Positions 1 through 10,583 of a DNA stretch of 64,000 bases are shown in pieces (the first letter of the stretch is position 1; every line of letters begins with the position of its first letter). The notes beneath the pieces are model-generated. The model saw only the letters and a program-made list of their open reading frames with translations, was not told the DNA's origin and ran no database searches. The stretch comes from Ectobius pallidus (Eukaryota > Arthropoda > Insecta > Blattodea > Ectobiidae), in assembly GCA_964059195.1 (NCBI GenBank), contig CAXKWD010000009.1:152532778-152596777 (forward strand), written 5' to 3'. The translations under genes were made by a program, and so were the position numbers.

Positions 1-1383
1 CCTAGCTAAATTAAATAAACGAGTGAAATGTAATGTGTTGTGCATAAAGAGATTGAATAGTTGCTAATAGGAATAATTTTCTGATAAATGCCGTTTATTT
101 AGAAGACCTGTTCAGTTTATTTATTTAGGGCATTTGCTAATGGCAAGAGTATTAGAATAATTATAATTGTGTTAGGATGTGAACAGAAAGAAGGCATAAG
201 AACATAGCTTAAAACGAAGGAGAGAATATGTTTACACACACTCCACAAAATGAATTATTTTTTTAAGGATGTCTAGTGGTAAAATGAAAATCATCAAATC
301 TGGTAGACTGTTTTGTAATATCATATCATATTCTCTGTCCTCTGTCCGACACATCACTTGAAATCTCGGCAAGCGTATTTTGATGTTTGAACCTCGTGTA
401 AGAAAGGCCCACACTTCCAAACATATTCCACAAAATTTGGAAACTTCATTAAGACCCGCCTTAACCCATAACAATAAACAATATTTCATTATATCAGAGG
501 AATGTTGTGTTGAATGCAACTCAAGACAGAACTGAAGATGGCGCATCAAATACGCCGAAATGCATATTCTTTTAAGTAGTAACGCATCTTGATTCCACGC
601 AGAAGAAACCAGCCTTCATCTTCATAATTGTGACCTTTATATTTGACAACAACATTTTATATTTGTGTCTGTCATATAAATGCTGATTTTGAGTGGATCC
701 AGATAAGTTTTATGTTAGGGGTTAAGGCGGATCTTTATTTAAATATTTAATATTCCACAGACCTGTCACGCAGGATTGCAGTATATATAATTAGAATACC
801 AACCTTTACCTTCGTGCTTTAACTCTTAAACCGTGGACTTCACTGATGTAAAAGCATAAACCACTGCTGCTGTCTGGATATCGTACCTTCCCTTCTCAAG
901 ACCCTTTATCACTGTCCTAGAAAACACTTACGTATTCATTTGAAAAATATTAACATATCTTTGAAAGTGCATTTCATTCCATTTCTGGTGCAGAGACTCA
1001 GATGCAGTTGGGAGCTGACGAGATGATCCCTGGCCTGACTATGGAGCTCTTATCTGCAGCCAATAGCAGCGCTCCCCTGCATGCCACCACCAAATCACGA
1101 ATCATCTCGTCAGCTCCCAACAGTATCTGCCCTGTAAACCAGCATAAAATGGTGTAAAAATACTGCTTCGATGATTAAACATTTAGAAATCAGTTTGCTT
1201 AAATAATAATTAAAATTCTCATTTTGTAACTCTAGGCAGTCACACAGACCTCACGCCCATGGTTAAGGGTCAAAAGTAAAACTAGCTAAGGAACATCCCT
1301 TTACGTTCTACAGTGCACAAGTAATGCTGTATTCTTTAGCTCCATGTAAACTGGAATTATGAATTGTGCAAAATTATTTCCAG
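1..1383. other. Upstream intron/intergenic with a small hairpin
   Basis: There is no exon recognised before 1384. A 21-bp perfect inverted repeat (GTTGGGAGCTGACGAGATGAT) lies at 1007-1027 and 1101-1121. The remainder is AT-rich. Confidence 0.45.
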
Positions 1384-1670
1384 CGAGCAGAGAAAATCCA
1401 GAACCTGCTGACATCGAGCCAAGACAGAATGTTTCTGGAGAACCTGAGAGAGCGAGACATCGATGGTATGGTCCGGTGTTTGTGCATATACACTACGCTG
1501 GACAATACATCGGATGTGGAAGCATTGTTCAGAAGAGAAGTAATTTCTCCTGCGCTGCACGACATCATCAGCGAAGTGTCGCTGCAATTGGACCCCAGAG
1601 GACTGCAGGGTGTGTATTCACGAGTGCTGGGGTTCATAGACACTCACATGGAGCCGTTGTTGAAGCTCAG
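1384..1670 (+). CDS. COG2: COG2 internal exon A (Golgi tethering complex subunit 2)
   Basis: This 287-bp exon encodes about 95 residues of COG2, a lobe-A subunit of the conserved oligomeric Golgi (COG) complex that tethers vesicles for retrograde transport within the Golgi. The frame beginning RAEKIQNLL and containing CLCIYTTLDNTSDVEALF and GLQGVYSRVLGFIDTH matches the family, where vertebrate COG2 has CLRTYATIDKTRDAEAL and GLQVMYNKLLEFV. A pyrimidine-rich acceptor (TTATTTCCAG, to 1383) and a GTAAGA donor at 1671 bound it. It ends with two bases of an Arg codon, in phase with exon B. The family has some 45 codons between this segment and exon B that I could not find in the intron, which is occupied by a piggyBac remnant. 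Identity is by recalled family sequence, with no search run. Confidence 0.85.
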
Positions 1671-1841
1671 GTAAGAACTTGTGAGCTTAATTAAGTTCAC
1701 TTGGAATGGGAAGACACAATGAAGTAGAACAATATTAATTTAACGTGCACACAATTAAAGCTAGAAATGGATAAAACAGGTGCACCTTATATTCAAGTAA
1801 ATACGGCATTTTAGAAAACACTCACTACTTCATTAACCCTT
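1671..1841 (+). other. COG2 intron start, no feature seen
   Basis: This is AT-rich intron between exon A and the piggyBac remnant. I see no exon or repeat boundary in it. It runs up to a TTAA at 1842 that may be the target site of the transposon. Confidence 0.4.
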
Positions 1842-2111
1842 TCACTGCTGAGATATTAGCAAGCTGACATATCCTCCTTGCTGAGATATTTTCACTTTTT
1901 CATTTTTTCTTAAATTGTGGGTTAGCATGCAAAAAGTAATGCAAATATTCTGAAATCACTTACCAATCATATTTTAGACTGTTCTTGATGGCCCATATGC
2001 CCAAAAACACACATGTTAAAAAGTGTAAAGTATACCATATGCAACACACATAATTGAGGGTTGTCCACAAAGGCCATTATTGTCAAATCAAAGTTTAATT
2101 TGTTAATAATA

Positions 2112-2609
2112 CAGTGAGTCTCAGGCAGATGGGTGCCGCCACGCCGCGTGTTGGGTTCCCCGCAGATGATGCTCCTATCCCCGGTATGCGGCAAAGGAAC
2201 TGCCCGGCAGTTGACTGACTTGTCCGTGCGTGACAATGAAAATAAATGAAATAAGTTTGAAAATAACGAAAATAGGTACCTACCTTATTACAGGAGATGC
2301 TGGAAGTGTCCTCCTCCTACATCCACACATTTTTGGCATCGTGATAGGAAATTCTAATTAATACGCATTAATTGTTCTTCCGTTATTATTGAGTTTATCT
2401 CTATCCTAATGTTTTCTTTTAGTTGTGACAACTACCGAATAACACTTTCACGTCTGTACAACACGAGAACAATGCTCAACTGCAGGCTATGCAGGAATTG
2501 TTTACTTATCTGCGGGGCCACAGCTGGCCGCGATGCGGGTAGTGTTGAGTCATCACAAGAGAAACACGGCGCGCGCGGCAAGCGGCACCAATCTGTCTGA
2601 GACTCACTG
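2112..2609. mobile_element. 498-bp TA-flanked MITE with 19-bp TIRs
   Basis: The left end CAGTGAGTCTCAGGCAGAT and the reverse complement of the right end differ at one of 19 positions, and similarity weakens inward. Both ends abut TA dinucleotides (2110-2111 and 2610-2611), as expected for Tc1/mariner-superfamily transposition. The interior is unusually GC-rich for this window and holds no transposase. The first bases of the terminus (CAGTGAGTC) are shared with the longer-TIR element at 47330-47865. Confidence 0.75.
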
Positions 2610-3132
2610 TAGAAAATTGCACTTACTTTCGGGTATCATTGAAGAGTCCATGTCAAATGGCATTTTAGCATTATTTTTACAATTTAGGGGTGACCAAAAT
2701 GTTTTTTCTTAGAAATGAAATGCTGAACAATCACAAATTCTGTGTAATTAATGCCGGTAGCACATTTTGAAACAATGACTGAAGGTACTGCATACACAAA
2801 AAAATTGTTTTCAAGAGTGTTTTTACAAATCAGGGGTTTCCAAAATTTATTTACTTGTATTTTAGGAATGAAACCTTCAAAGTTACATAATTATGTGAAA
2901 ATAATGTAACTTTCTAGAAATGATAAGTATAAAGGCATTGCATAGAAAATATTATTGATAGTTTACAAGACAGGGGTGTCAAAAATGCACTTCTTTGTTT
3001 ACTTTATATGAAATATTACCAGTTTGGTCTGTAAAATTCCTATTAAAATTATTAAAAATAATATTTTTATAAATACCACAACAATACAGTAGTTAAATTT
3101 TAAAATTGATTTTTTGTGTGGAAAATTTCAAA

Positions 3133-3909
3133 TCAGGGGTGTAGGCACAAACCGACATCACATTTGGCACACATGTACTTCGTACCCTTCCTTTTCTTTT
3201 CCCTCTGGGTGGTATTGGAACGGACATGACATTTCCTAGCAGGTTTGGCTTTGTTTGGGGTGAGTGGTACAGCTATTGGAAAATGTCTCTCTGTAGGTCT
3301 CAAGAGGTGATCACCAGCTAAAGGTCGTCTAGATTTACTGGTTGGTCTTGGTCTGTGGAACTGTTTGAAAATCTCTCTTATGAGAGTAAGTTGAAAATCA
3401 GCCAGAGTAATATTCTTACCTGTTTTCACATTGAAGAGTGCCTGTGAATTTAGTACAGTAACATCTAAAAGATGAAAGAAGAATTTTCTGTGCCATTTCA
3501 CTGATTTCCTGACACACTCCAGCGAACTAATCATCATGTCAGTCCTGTTTACTGCAGCCATGTTCTTATTGTAGTCCAGTACACATTCAGGCTTCATTAT
3601 TGGAGTGTCTGTCTTTCTGTCAATTTTTCCAGAGGGTTTCATTGTATCTTTGTGCAAAGTTGTCAACATACATACTTCTCGTCTATCCATCCATCGCACT
3701 GTCAACATATTGTCAGTATGTCTAAACTCTACTTGTCCTTTGTCTAATTTTCCTGTTCCTTCTGACTGTGCCACACACATTTGTTCCATTTGCATGAAGC
3801 CAGTTATAGAGGAGAGGATGTCAAGCCACAAGTTGTGTCCTTTACCCAGATACTTTGTCATTAGTGTTTGTACAACAGCCCCAGAAATCCCAAAGTCACG
3901 GTTCTCACC
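3133..3909 (-). pseudogene. piggyBac transposase C-terminal fragment
   Basis: The - strand frame encodes about 258 residues of a PiggyBac (DDE_Tnp_1_7) transposase. Visible family features in order are GKGHNLWLDILSS (the second catalytic Asp region, LWLD), TVRWMDRREVCMLTTLH, the core segment DYNKNMAAVNRTDMM, and a C-terminal Cys-rich tail (KCHVR, then CAKCDVGLC). Where active members have V-D at the third catalytic Asp, this copy reads V-N. The frame stops with TGA after CLHP, but FEIFH continues in frame beyond it, which is the usual family ending, so the stop replaces a zinc-binding Cys codon. The N-terminus is absent and an in-frame stop lies at 3910-3912. This is a dead copy and domestication is unlikely. 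Confidence 0.85.
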
Positions 3910-4083
3910 TATTTCTGCTACTTTACATAGTAATTAACCACACATAGTTTTCAAAGTCAATCTTATACCAAATTTCTCAGATCAAAAAAGACAGCTGATT
4001 ACTCTTGAATTCTTAGTTTTAATGAGCGTTAAAATCATGCTAAAAATGGTAACTCAACACAATAAATAAGTAATAATCTATTA

Positions 4084-4290
4084 AAAATATAATAATAATA
4101 ATATGGTACTTGCTGAGACTGTGTGGTGGACGGGAAAAAGTATGTCCATCGTTCTATCTGTCTGTGCTTTATAGAATTTTCATGAAACTTAGTATACACA
4201 TTTATAACGTCCATGGGAAGAAGCCTATTGATTTTGGAGCAAATCGGTTAACCGGTACCGCAGTACTGCCCAATTTAGCACCTGTTTTAT
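4084..4290 (+). repeat. Solo copy of the 150-bp minisatellite unit
   Basis: An (ATA)n tract leads into TGGTACTTGCTGAGACTGTG and a 150-bp unit with the features CATGAAACTTAGTATACAC, CCATGGGAAGAAG and CGGTTAACCGGTACCG. The same unit occurs five times in tandem in the opposite orientation at about 25330-26090, with the same GTGTGGTGGACG flank. It is non-coding as far as I can see. Confidence 0.7.
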
Positions 4291-4526
4291 GGTAATATAT
4301 TAGACTGAATTTATCAGTTCTCATATACGGCTTTGGAAGCTGCAGTGCAAGTTAGCTTTGACAAATGACACTACCCACTCCTTCACATCTGCTTATCAAA
4401 CTAGACCTTTGTCCAATCCGTAAGCCCTGCTTAATGAATCGATCTGGAGCTTAACTCTGGAATCGATAACAAAAATATCATATCATAATTGCAACTTTGT
4501 CACATGAGATTATTTGTGTTGCAGAG

Positions 4527-4799
4527 GTACTGTGAAACCCTGGAATTCCTGCAGAAGCTGGAACGCAAGTGAGCGTCAAGAGGTTACACGCACATCCTCA
4601 GTATGCTGCATTTCTCCAGCACTGGAACTTGCCTGTGTACTTCCAGATCAGGTTCCAGGAGATTGCCGGAACCCTAGAGACCGTGATGAGCGAAGGCAAT
4701 GCCGGAGCAGAGTTTCAGCTGAGACCCACTTTTCACAGCGTGGGACTGCCTCATCAAGTGCTGGAGTAGCGGAATTTACTTGCATCATCTCGCCCACAG
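4527..4799 (+). CDS. COG2: COG2 internal exon B, with two compensating frameshifts
   Basis: The acceptor AG at 4525-4526 joins exon A in phase (Arg split 2+1) and reads YCETLEFLQKLERK. The frame then meets TGA at 4570. The next frame continues with strongly family-like VKRLHAHPQYAAFLQHWN and LPVYFQIRFQEIAGTLE, matching the COG2 core (RLRAHPAYHSFNKKWNLPVYFQIRF in vertebrates). A second shift near 4745-4755 returns to the first frame for KCWSSGIYLHHLAHR, then a GTGATA donor. One base is lost near 4569 and one gained near 4750, so the exon keeps its overall phase. This could reflect assembly indels or pseudogenisation. It lies 2.86 kb downstream of exon A. Confidence 0.85.
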
Positions 4800-4934
4800 G
4801 TGATATAACAATTTCCCTTCAATTTCACATTCTGGTTAGTTAAATTTCCTGTACAGTTTAATCTCAGTTTAGCTTACTTTACAGTTTTTAGTACATAATT
4901 TAAATCCCTGCTTGAATCCCATATCCATACACTA

Positions 4935-5824
4935 TCTTTATATACATTCCTGACTGAATGACTGACAGAGAATCAACGTAGAGCCTAAACTATAATAGGT
5001 AGAGACTTGGAATTTTGACAGTTCCTTCGTTTCATAATGTAGGTGCTCACTAAGAAAGGATTTTGAAATTTTTTTATTTTAAATGCCAAAAATCAAATGT
5101 TTTTCAGAATACTTAATCCCTTTTTACACAGAATTATCAAATCCAAATCACGTTCACATAACAGTGTATTGTTGGCAATCTTTACATAAAGCTTTGGAAA
5201 TAAGTGAAACAAGACTTTGAAAATTAGAGAAGATATTGAAATTTATATTTGAGTAAATTATGTATCTCACAATTATGTAGTTTATGTAAAATAATCAGTA
5301 AATTCAACGTTTTAATCGAAATGTTCAAATTAATCAATATGATCTTTACAGCTTACAAGTTTCGCGGGCAAAGCCTTAATGGGGAAAACATGGAATGATT
5401 TGGACAAAAAACACTATGCAGGGTTTTTTTGGGCTAGGGAACTCTAATCTGAGGTGGCACACTTTGATCGTGAAATGCACCTCGAAACCCGGTTTTTAGT
5501 TTTTTTTTATCAGTCGTTATAATAAAATTGTTTATGCATGATTTGGGTAAGGTTCATGAATCTATGGTTCATTTTAATAGTTTCATTTGGAATTTGTATG
5601 CCCTTATGGCAGCATAAGATTCATATTGTTCGTTTATTTTTTTTTAACGTTAAACAATATAATTAAGAGTAAAATTACGTAATTCCTCGAATTTATGTAA
5701 AAACGATGTCAGTGTTACTAAATATACTGTTTTAATTAATTATTTCTCTGTTAAATAAATGATTTAATCACAATATCTTGCAGTTGAGTAAGTAATCGTG
5801 GGCAAAGCCAACGGCACCTGCTAG
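4935..5824 (+). mobile_element. Non-autonomous Helitron, 890 bp
   Basis: It begins TCTTTATATACATTCC after an A and ends GGCACCTGCTAG followed by T, the 5'-TC...CTRR-3' structure with A/T insertion expected of Helitrons. The subterminal phrase (GGGCAAAGCC...GGCACCTGCTAG) recurs at the ends of the elements at 14320-15255, 40834-41563 and 42742-43467. No Rep/helicase coding is present. Confidence 0.7.
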
Positions 5825-6640
5825 TATATATATAAGAGGCTTTGTCCTGACTTAATGACTGACAGAGATTCAACATAGAGCCTAACCCATAACAGGCAGA
5901 GACTTGGAATTTTGACAGTACCTTCGTTTCATAATAATTATAAGTGCTCACTAAGAAAGGATTTTGAATTTTTTTATTTTAAATGCCAAAAATCAAATGT
6001 TTTTGGGAATACTTAATCCCTTTTTACACAGAATTATCAAATTCCATGTACATTTCTCATGACGATAGTGTACTGTTGACAGTGGTCACAGGTAACTTTG
6101 GAAATAAATGAAACGGGACTTTGACAAATTAGAGAAGCTATCAATAGAATTCATTGGTGTAAATAAATATTCAAGAATGAAATCCACGAAAATAATGCAG
6201 TCACATAACTTTCTCTACCCTAGACATAGAGAAAACGATACGAGGTATGGTAATATGTAGATTATTATATCGCAGGTTTTTGGGGAGGGAAGTATGAAAG
6301 TGATGATTTATTTCTAATTTCATCCGTGAAACGGTTGTATGGTAACCATGAGAGTGAGAAATAAAATATTCCGCAAAGACAATACAATTTTTTATTCCGG
6401 AATTTCGGTTTCTTCTTATTTCAACTCCTATCATGCTTTGTGTGTAGAAGCAATGGAATGCAAAATTCTACATCTTCGAGAGCCATAAAAAGCTGTATCA
6501 AGCATTTTGTGAGCAAATAGTTTGAGTGTGGTAAGTCGTTTTTCCTCATTTCAAATTCTAAATACCTATAAAAGGACCTTTAATTTGAAAATCGAAAGTC
6601 CTTCATAAGTTAATTTCAAATTACAAAGTACAAAACCATA
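5825..6640 (+). mobile_element. Second Helitron-type repeat, ends unclear
   Basis: This abuts the preceding Helitron. Its first 300 bp (from GGCTTTGTCCTGACTTAATG) are a diverged copy of 4950-5200. The part from about 6280 to 6620 matches, in reverse orientation, the repeat at 15600-15910. I could not place a clean CTAG end. There is no coding sequence. Confidence 0.55.
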
Positions 6641-7518
6641 AAGTGCTCCATAAATGTGGTTTTTTTGAAAGGAATAATTTTAATTATTATATGAGGCATT
6701 GGACATCTGAATCTGTTAGCGAAATTTCATATTTATTACCTTCTCGTGGTAACTTTATTTATCCTGTTTTCCTGAATTCTATGTCAGTGGTCATGCTTGT
6801 GCAATCTCCTTATATATGTGGATAACAGGCTTGATCAATATTGCAACCAAAGATGGAAAGTGGTCAGGCATATCCAATTAATTTGAAAATTTATTCAGCC
6901 ATGAGAATGATGCAACTGATTATTAGACTTGGATATTGAAATTAAAACAGCCATGATTAGAATGGAGATTGGGTCAGTCCATGTGAAATCAACCAATTCA
7001 TATCTCAGAATAAAATAATATTTTGTATGTTGGTAGTACTAGCTATTAATGTTAAAAATATAAAATTTTAGATCATTTGAACCATCTGTTTTTGAGTTAT
7101 CAGGTTTCAAAGTTTTAAAAAAATTGTAATTTTTAGAGAGTTTTAAATTTTTAAATGGTCTTATCTTCAAAACTATTTGAGCTAGAGGGCTGAAATTTGT
7201 GCCATTCTCTTTAGATTTTCATAAGCTTTAATATGATGTTCAACTTACCTATATTATTATTTTTAAATTCTTCAAAAGAAATGATTTTATAAATATTTAA
7301 AAATAGAATCTTTTTATTTTTTTGAAAAAAATATATTGCATTCATGAACCTTTTGAGAGCATATATATCAATTTTAAAGATGGGATTCCAATTAGTTCAC
7401 ATTAAAATTATTTGTTTATGGCAGTGCACCTACAGTGATGTTCAACTTTCAATGCAAAGTGTAACCAAAAGCACAAGAGTTACAAATTTGAAAAACTAAG
7501 CCTATGTGTGGTTCTAAC
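6641..7518. other. AT-rich stretch, nothing recognised
   Basis: No repeat boundary, exon or family-like reading frame is visible. Short ORFs here look random. Confidence 0.4.
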
Positions 7519-8020
7519 TTACTTTCCTGTAGCCTTCAAGTGATAAATTGCTTTGTTGAAACTATTGATAAAGAAGTTCTTGTTTTTTAACAGAGTCTGA
7601 GACACCATTGTAATTACTTCTTCAGTTAGTTTGCAAGTTCTCCCAGTAGCTGTTGTTGGATTTACTTTGCAAATTATGAAATTCTTTGGTATACTTAAAA
7701 TGTATGCTCTTCTCAGATAAGTAAAGGAAGGGCATGGTCCGGAAGGATAGAGAAACGATACGTTGACTTCTTGTTCAATATCATTTCTTGAAAGTACACA
7801 TGATAGGCCACCATTTGTTGTCATATCCACAAGCTACAAATCCTGATATTTGATCAAATGGCATATCTTCAACACCAGGTCCTACTTGAATCTTGTGCAC
7901 ATCATAGCTTTCACTGTTAGAAATTAGTTTGGTTTTTATCTTAAATTTCGATTCTGGTATGAACGCATGATATTTTTGCATACCAGCGACTGCAATCGCA
8001 TCATTGAATCTCTTCTCCGG
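7519..8020 (-). pseudogene. Frameshifted TE-like protein with YDNKWW motif
   Basis: Two overlapping - strand frames form one protein tail. The first reads GMQKYHAFIPESKFKIKTK through ISGFVACGYDNKWWP, and the second continues VLSRNDIEQEVNVSFLYPSG, then PCPSFTYLRR and TGRTCKL. A single shift near 7800 separates them. I associate the layout (Y-D-x-K-W-W, then V-x-F-x-x-P-x-G-P-x-x-S-F, then TGR) with an uncharacterised C-terminal region repeated in many insect transposon-like proteins. I cannot name the element class. Function is unknown and the copy is broken. Confidence 0.5.
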
Positions 8021-8076
8021 GAATTTCTAGTTTTCTAAATAGTGTTGGTTTGGTACATAAAAAAAATTTCAGTTTC

Positions 8077-8894
8077 AAAGTGATTCCTGGGTCAATACTA
8101 GGGCCCTGGATTTTTAGCCTTTTTTAAAGGGTATTTTAGCCATTTATTTTTGTGGAACAGCCCTTTTTAGGTTTTCTAACAAACGATTTTAACCGCCATA
8201 ATAAAACATAATAATGAACACGAATATTAACACCGAAGATTGTATTAGCCTATAATTTTGACACAGTTATTCTAGTTTTTATTTTAAATAAACAAGTAAC
8301 TATTCCTTATATCGGCACTCAAAAGATAGCATAAAAAATTGAGGTGTTTACCCTTAAATGTTATAGTTAATTCAATACACCGCTCAATTCCCTTCCGATG
8401 TACAAAAACAAGTACACACGAGTATCACGAATATGATCCTTCAATATAACTTCTCTGTCGTTGGTCGGCAACTTGTTATTTTGAAGTTAAAACAATAATG
8501 GATTAGTTGCAGATTTCAAAGAATTGCAGACGGCTCAAGTTTCATTTCCTGTGATGGCGAGGTGGAACATTTTCGAGTAACAACGACAAGCAACAAAGCG
8601 ACAAATACATTGTTAATTTCAGTGCGTTGTATAAATTTATTTTTCTGTGTTTTCTTAAAATGCACAAATTCACATATATTTTATTTTCCTTTCCATTAAT
8701 TGGAAAATCTATTTAGAAATCATGTTTTTCTGCAACTGTCCTCTTTAGCCCCTTTTAGGCCCTTCAGTCTGATTTAGGTTCTATAAGATGAATATATTCA
8801 AAAGCAAGGGGCATGTAATGGAAAAATACGTTAAAATGTTCTAATTAGGAAACTGGGGAAAAATAGGTTAAAACCTTCAAATCCAGGCCCTTGT
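8077..8894. mobile_element. hAT-like non-autonomous repeat (GGGCCCTGGATTT ends)
   Basis: The left end reads TAGGGCCCTGGATTTTTAGCC, and the right end is complementary at GGGCCTGGATTT, ending near 8894. The first 525 bp are repeated at 33789-34314 at high similarity. Similarity to that copy begins about 24 bp outside the apparent terminal repeat, so the true left boundary may be near 8077. No transposase is visible. Confidence 0.55.
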
Positions 8895-9553
8895 CATTAG
8901 GTATGTTGGAATTATATAATATGTAATCTGGCTACCATATTAAAACCCAAAATGTCATATTTTAAAATAGAACAGAATGTTTAGTTTTGTTATCTTGATC
9001 CGAAGCCCTTCATTCAATGAAACAAAAGATAAATGCTAGTGATTATGGTCAACATTGAAGCAGAAACTAATGTTCAATCTACACTAAACTTTAATGTGAG
9101 TAGCCCATATTTCATTTTAAACACTCCTTACTTACAGTTTGGAGGTGGTTTCCCTGTGCTATATTGTTATAACCTGTACTGCAGCGTTAAATCTACGGTA
9201 TAACCTACATGTTCAGTGAATCAAACACAAACATCATTCTGTGAAATCTCAATATATTTTTAAGCAATTATGCGATTATAAAAGGCTATCTAGTGGTGAA
9301 CCTTTACTTAGTTAGATTCCGATTGTTCTGGTATTTCTCAAAAAGGGGAAAGTGTGGAAGTTTTGCACAGGGTTACTATAGTTTGTGATGATAGAATAGT
9401 GTCACAGCATGGTTCTGAAATAATAAAAATAAATATCCTTCCAATTTTTCAAGAATCCTGAGAGAACCACCGAGAAAATCTCACAATATATTTCATCTTG
9501 GAATTGATCTGCCAGACATTTGAGAGAATTCGTGCCTGTTTTCTTAATTGCAG
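8895..9553 (+). other. Intron-like sequence before the COG2 terminal exon
   Basis: I see no repeat boundary or exon. It ends in a pyrimidine-rich tract and CAG acceptor at 9553. Confidence 0.4.
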
Positions 9554-9652
9554 GTTGAAACTATTGGTGTAAGCAGGAAGGAAGTAGACAGGTTGGAAGA
9601 CCTCTTGAATTTGGTGGAAACTGCAAGAGGAAAAAGTGATTCTGTTAAATGA
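9554..9652 (+). CDS. COG2: COG2 C-terminal exon with stop codon
   Basis: After a TTGCAG acceptor the frame reads VETIGVSRKEVDRLEDLLNL and VETARGKSDSVK, then TGA at 9650-9652. It resembles the extreme C-terminus of COG2 (vertebrate IQKLGLQASDIKSF and a short acidic/alanine tail). It begins in phase 0, exactly the phase in which the exon at 33531-33711 ends (DVYCYSVG), and joined they give a family-like end. In the window, however, it lies about 24 kb upstream of that exon. A polyadenylation signal follows 29 bp after the stop. The identification rests on weak-to-moderate similarity plus phase and context. Confidence 0.65.
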   Translation, partial: VETIGVSRKEVDRLEDLLNLVETARGKSDSVK

Positions 9653-9680
9653 TTACTGTGCATAATGTCCAAGATGTATA

Positions 9681-9686
9681 AATAAA
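9681..9686 (+). promoter_or_regulatory. Polyadenylation signal AATAAA after COG2 stop
   Basis: AATAAA overlaps a run of ATAA repeats 29 bp downstream of the COG2-type stop codon. This supports 9554-9652 being a genuine 3'-terminal exon rather than a fragment. Confidence 0.55.
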
Positions 9687-9793
9687 TAAATCTTCACAAA
9701 TATCATAAACCCCATAACATCAGCACAATTCACATCTCCCACCCTCAACCCTAATGTAAGCAAGGTTTTCAAATCCCTTATTTCTTGTTTCAG

Positions 9794-9882
9794 AGGAGCT
9801 TGTGCTGTACCCTTCTTCACATCCACACGTCCTGTGATTCCCGACCTTGAGCTCTGTCAACTTCCCATGTTGTCTATTCTGA
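9794..9882 (+). CDS. Candidate internal exon of unknown gene
   Basis: A strong acceptor (TTTCTTGTTTCAG, to 9793) and a consensus donor (GTGAGTAC, from 9883) frame 89 bp, open in the frame GACAVPFFTSTRPVIPDLEL followed by CQLPMLSIL. It lies 140 bp past the COG2-type stop and on the same strand as the Ral GAP-like exons, so it could belong to the next gene. I do not recognise the peptide, and an open 29-codon stretch is not by itself significant. Confidence 0.3.
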
Positions 9883-10575
9883 GTGAGTACTGCATTATTC
9901 CAATACTACCCGTTGTATCTGATAGGGCGATGTTCATTTCACAAAATGTGTTAATTCCATTGAACTGTGTTATTCAGTAAAATAGGCAGTGATGTTTAGC
10001 CCACCCAGCCATATCCAAAATCAGTTGTTGGACCGGAGATATAGCCTATGTCTCAGGTAATCTTGGGGTGGAAGGCAGGGCCCCAAAAAGTGGTTATATA
10101 AAATTGATTTGAGAAAGGCTTGTAGGCTAATTACAAAGAATGAAAGACGTTATAGCATTTATAGATAGTACGGGGATTAAATTTTAAAAAAATATATTTA
10201 ATTTTCAAGTGTAAATGTCGCTGCCCTAGATATTTCTAAATTTTTTTGTCCTATATGGACAAGCTGCCCTGGGTGGGCTTATGTCGTTGCCTGTTATTGT
10301 CAGTGCAATCATTTGAGACCCGAAAGACGCTACCCATAACTTTCCCAGTAGATCGCACTGTCCTTGCCATTCCAAACTGGTGGCGATTTGTTTCAGGACC
10401 CAGCTTTCATCGCCTGTTATCTCATGCTGTAAGGGTATTCTTTGACACACTGCAATATTTGGTCATGACAGGCGAATCAATCACATCGTAAAACCGAGTA
10501 GGAAACATAGTGCTACCTGTCACTAAATTATACTAACTTAATCTGTCAATAACGTAGGCTTGTTCTTCCTGCATG
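9883..10575. other. No feature recognised
   Basis: This is sequence between the candidate exon and a hAT element. I see no conserved frame or repeat ends. Confidence 0.35.
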
Positions 10576-10583
10576 TAAAGCAC

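Larger units (their letters stand above)
1842..3909 (-). mobile_element. Decayed piggyBac-type element in COG2 intron
   Basis: The span is defined by a TTAA at 1842 followed by CCCTTTCACTGCTGAG, which resembles a piggyBac target and terminal repeat, and by the transposase fragment that ends near 3909. The N-terminal two thirds of the gene and the other terminal repeat are missing. A separate TA-flanked MITE (2112-2609) has inserted into it. The left boundary is inferred from TTAA alone and is uncertain. Confidence 0.5.

Noticed and set aside
1359..1694. ORFs overlapping COG2 exon A in other frames (for example 1359-1694 + and 1374-1643 -)
   Set aside because: They are shadows of the COG2 frame. 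Only that frame matches a known family and agrees with the splice sites.
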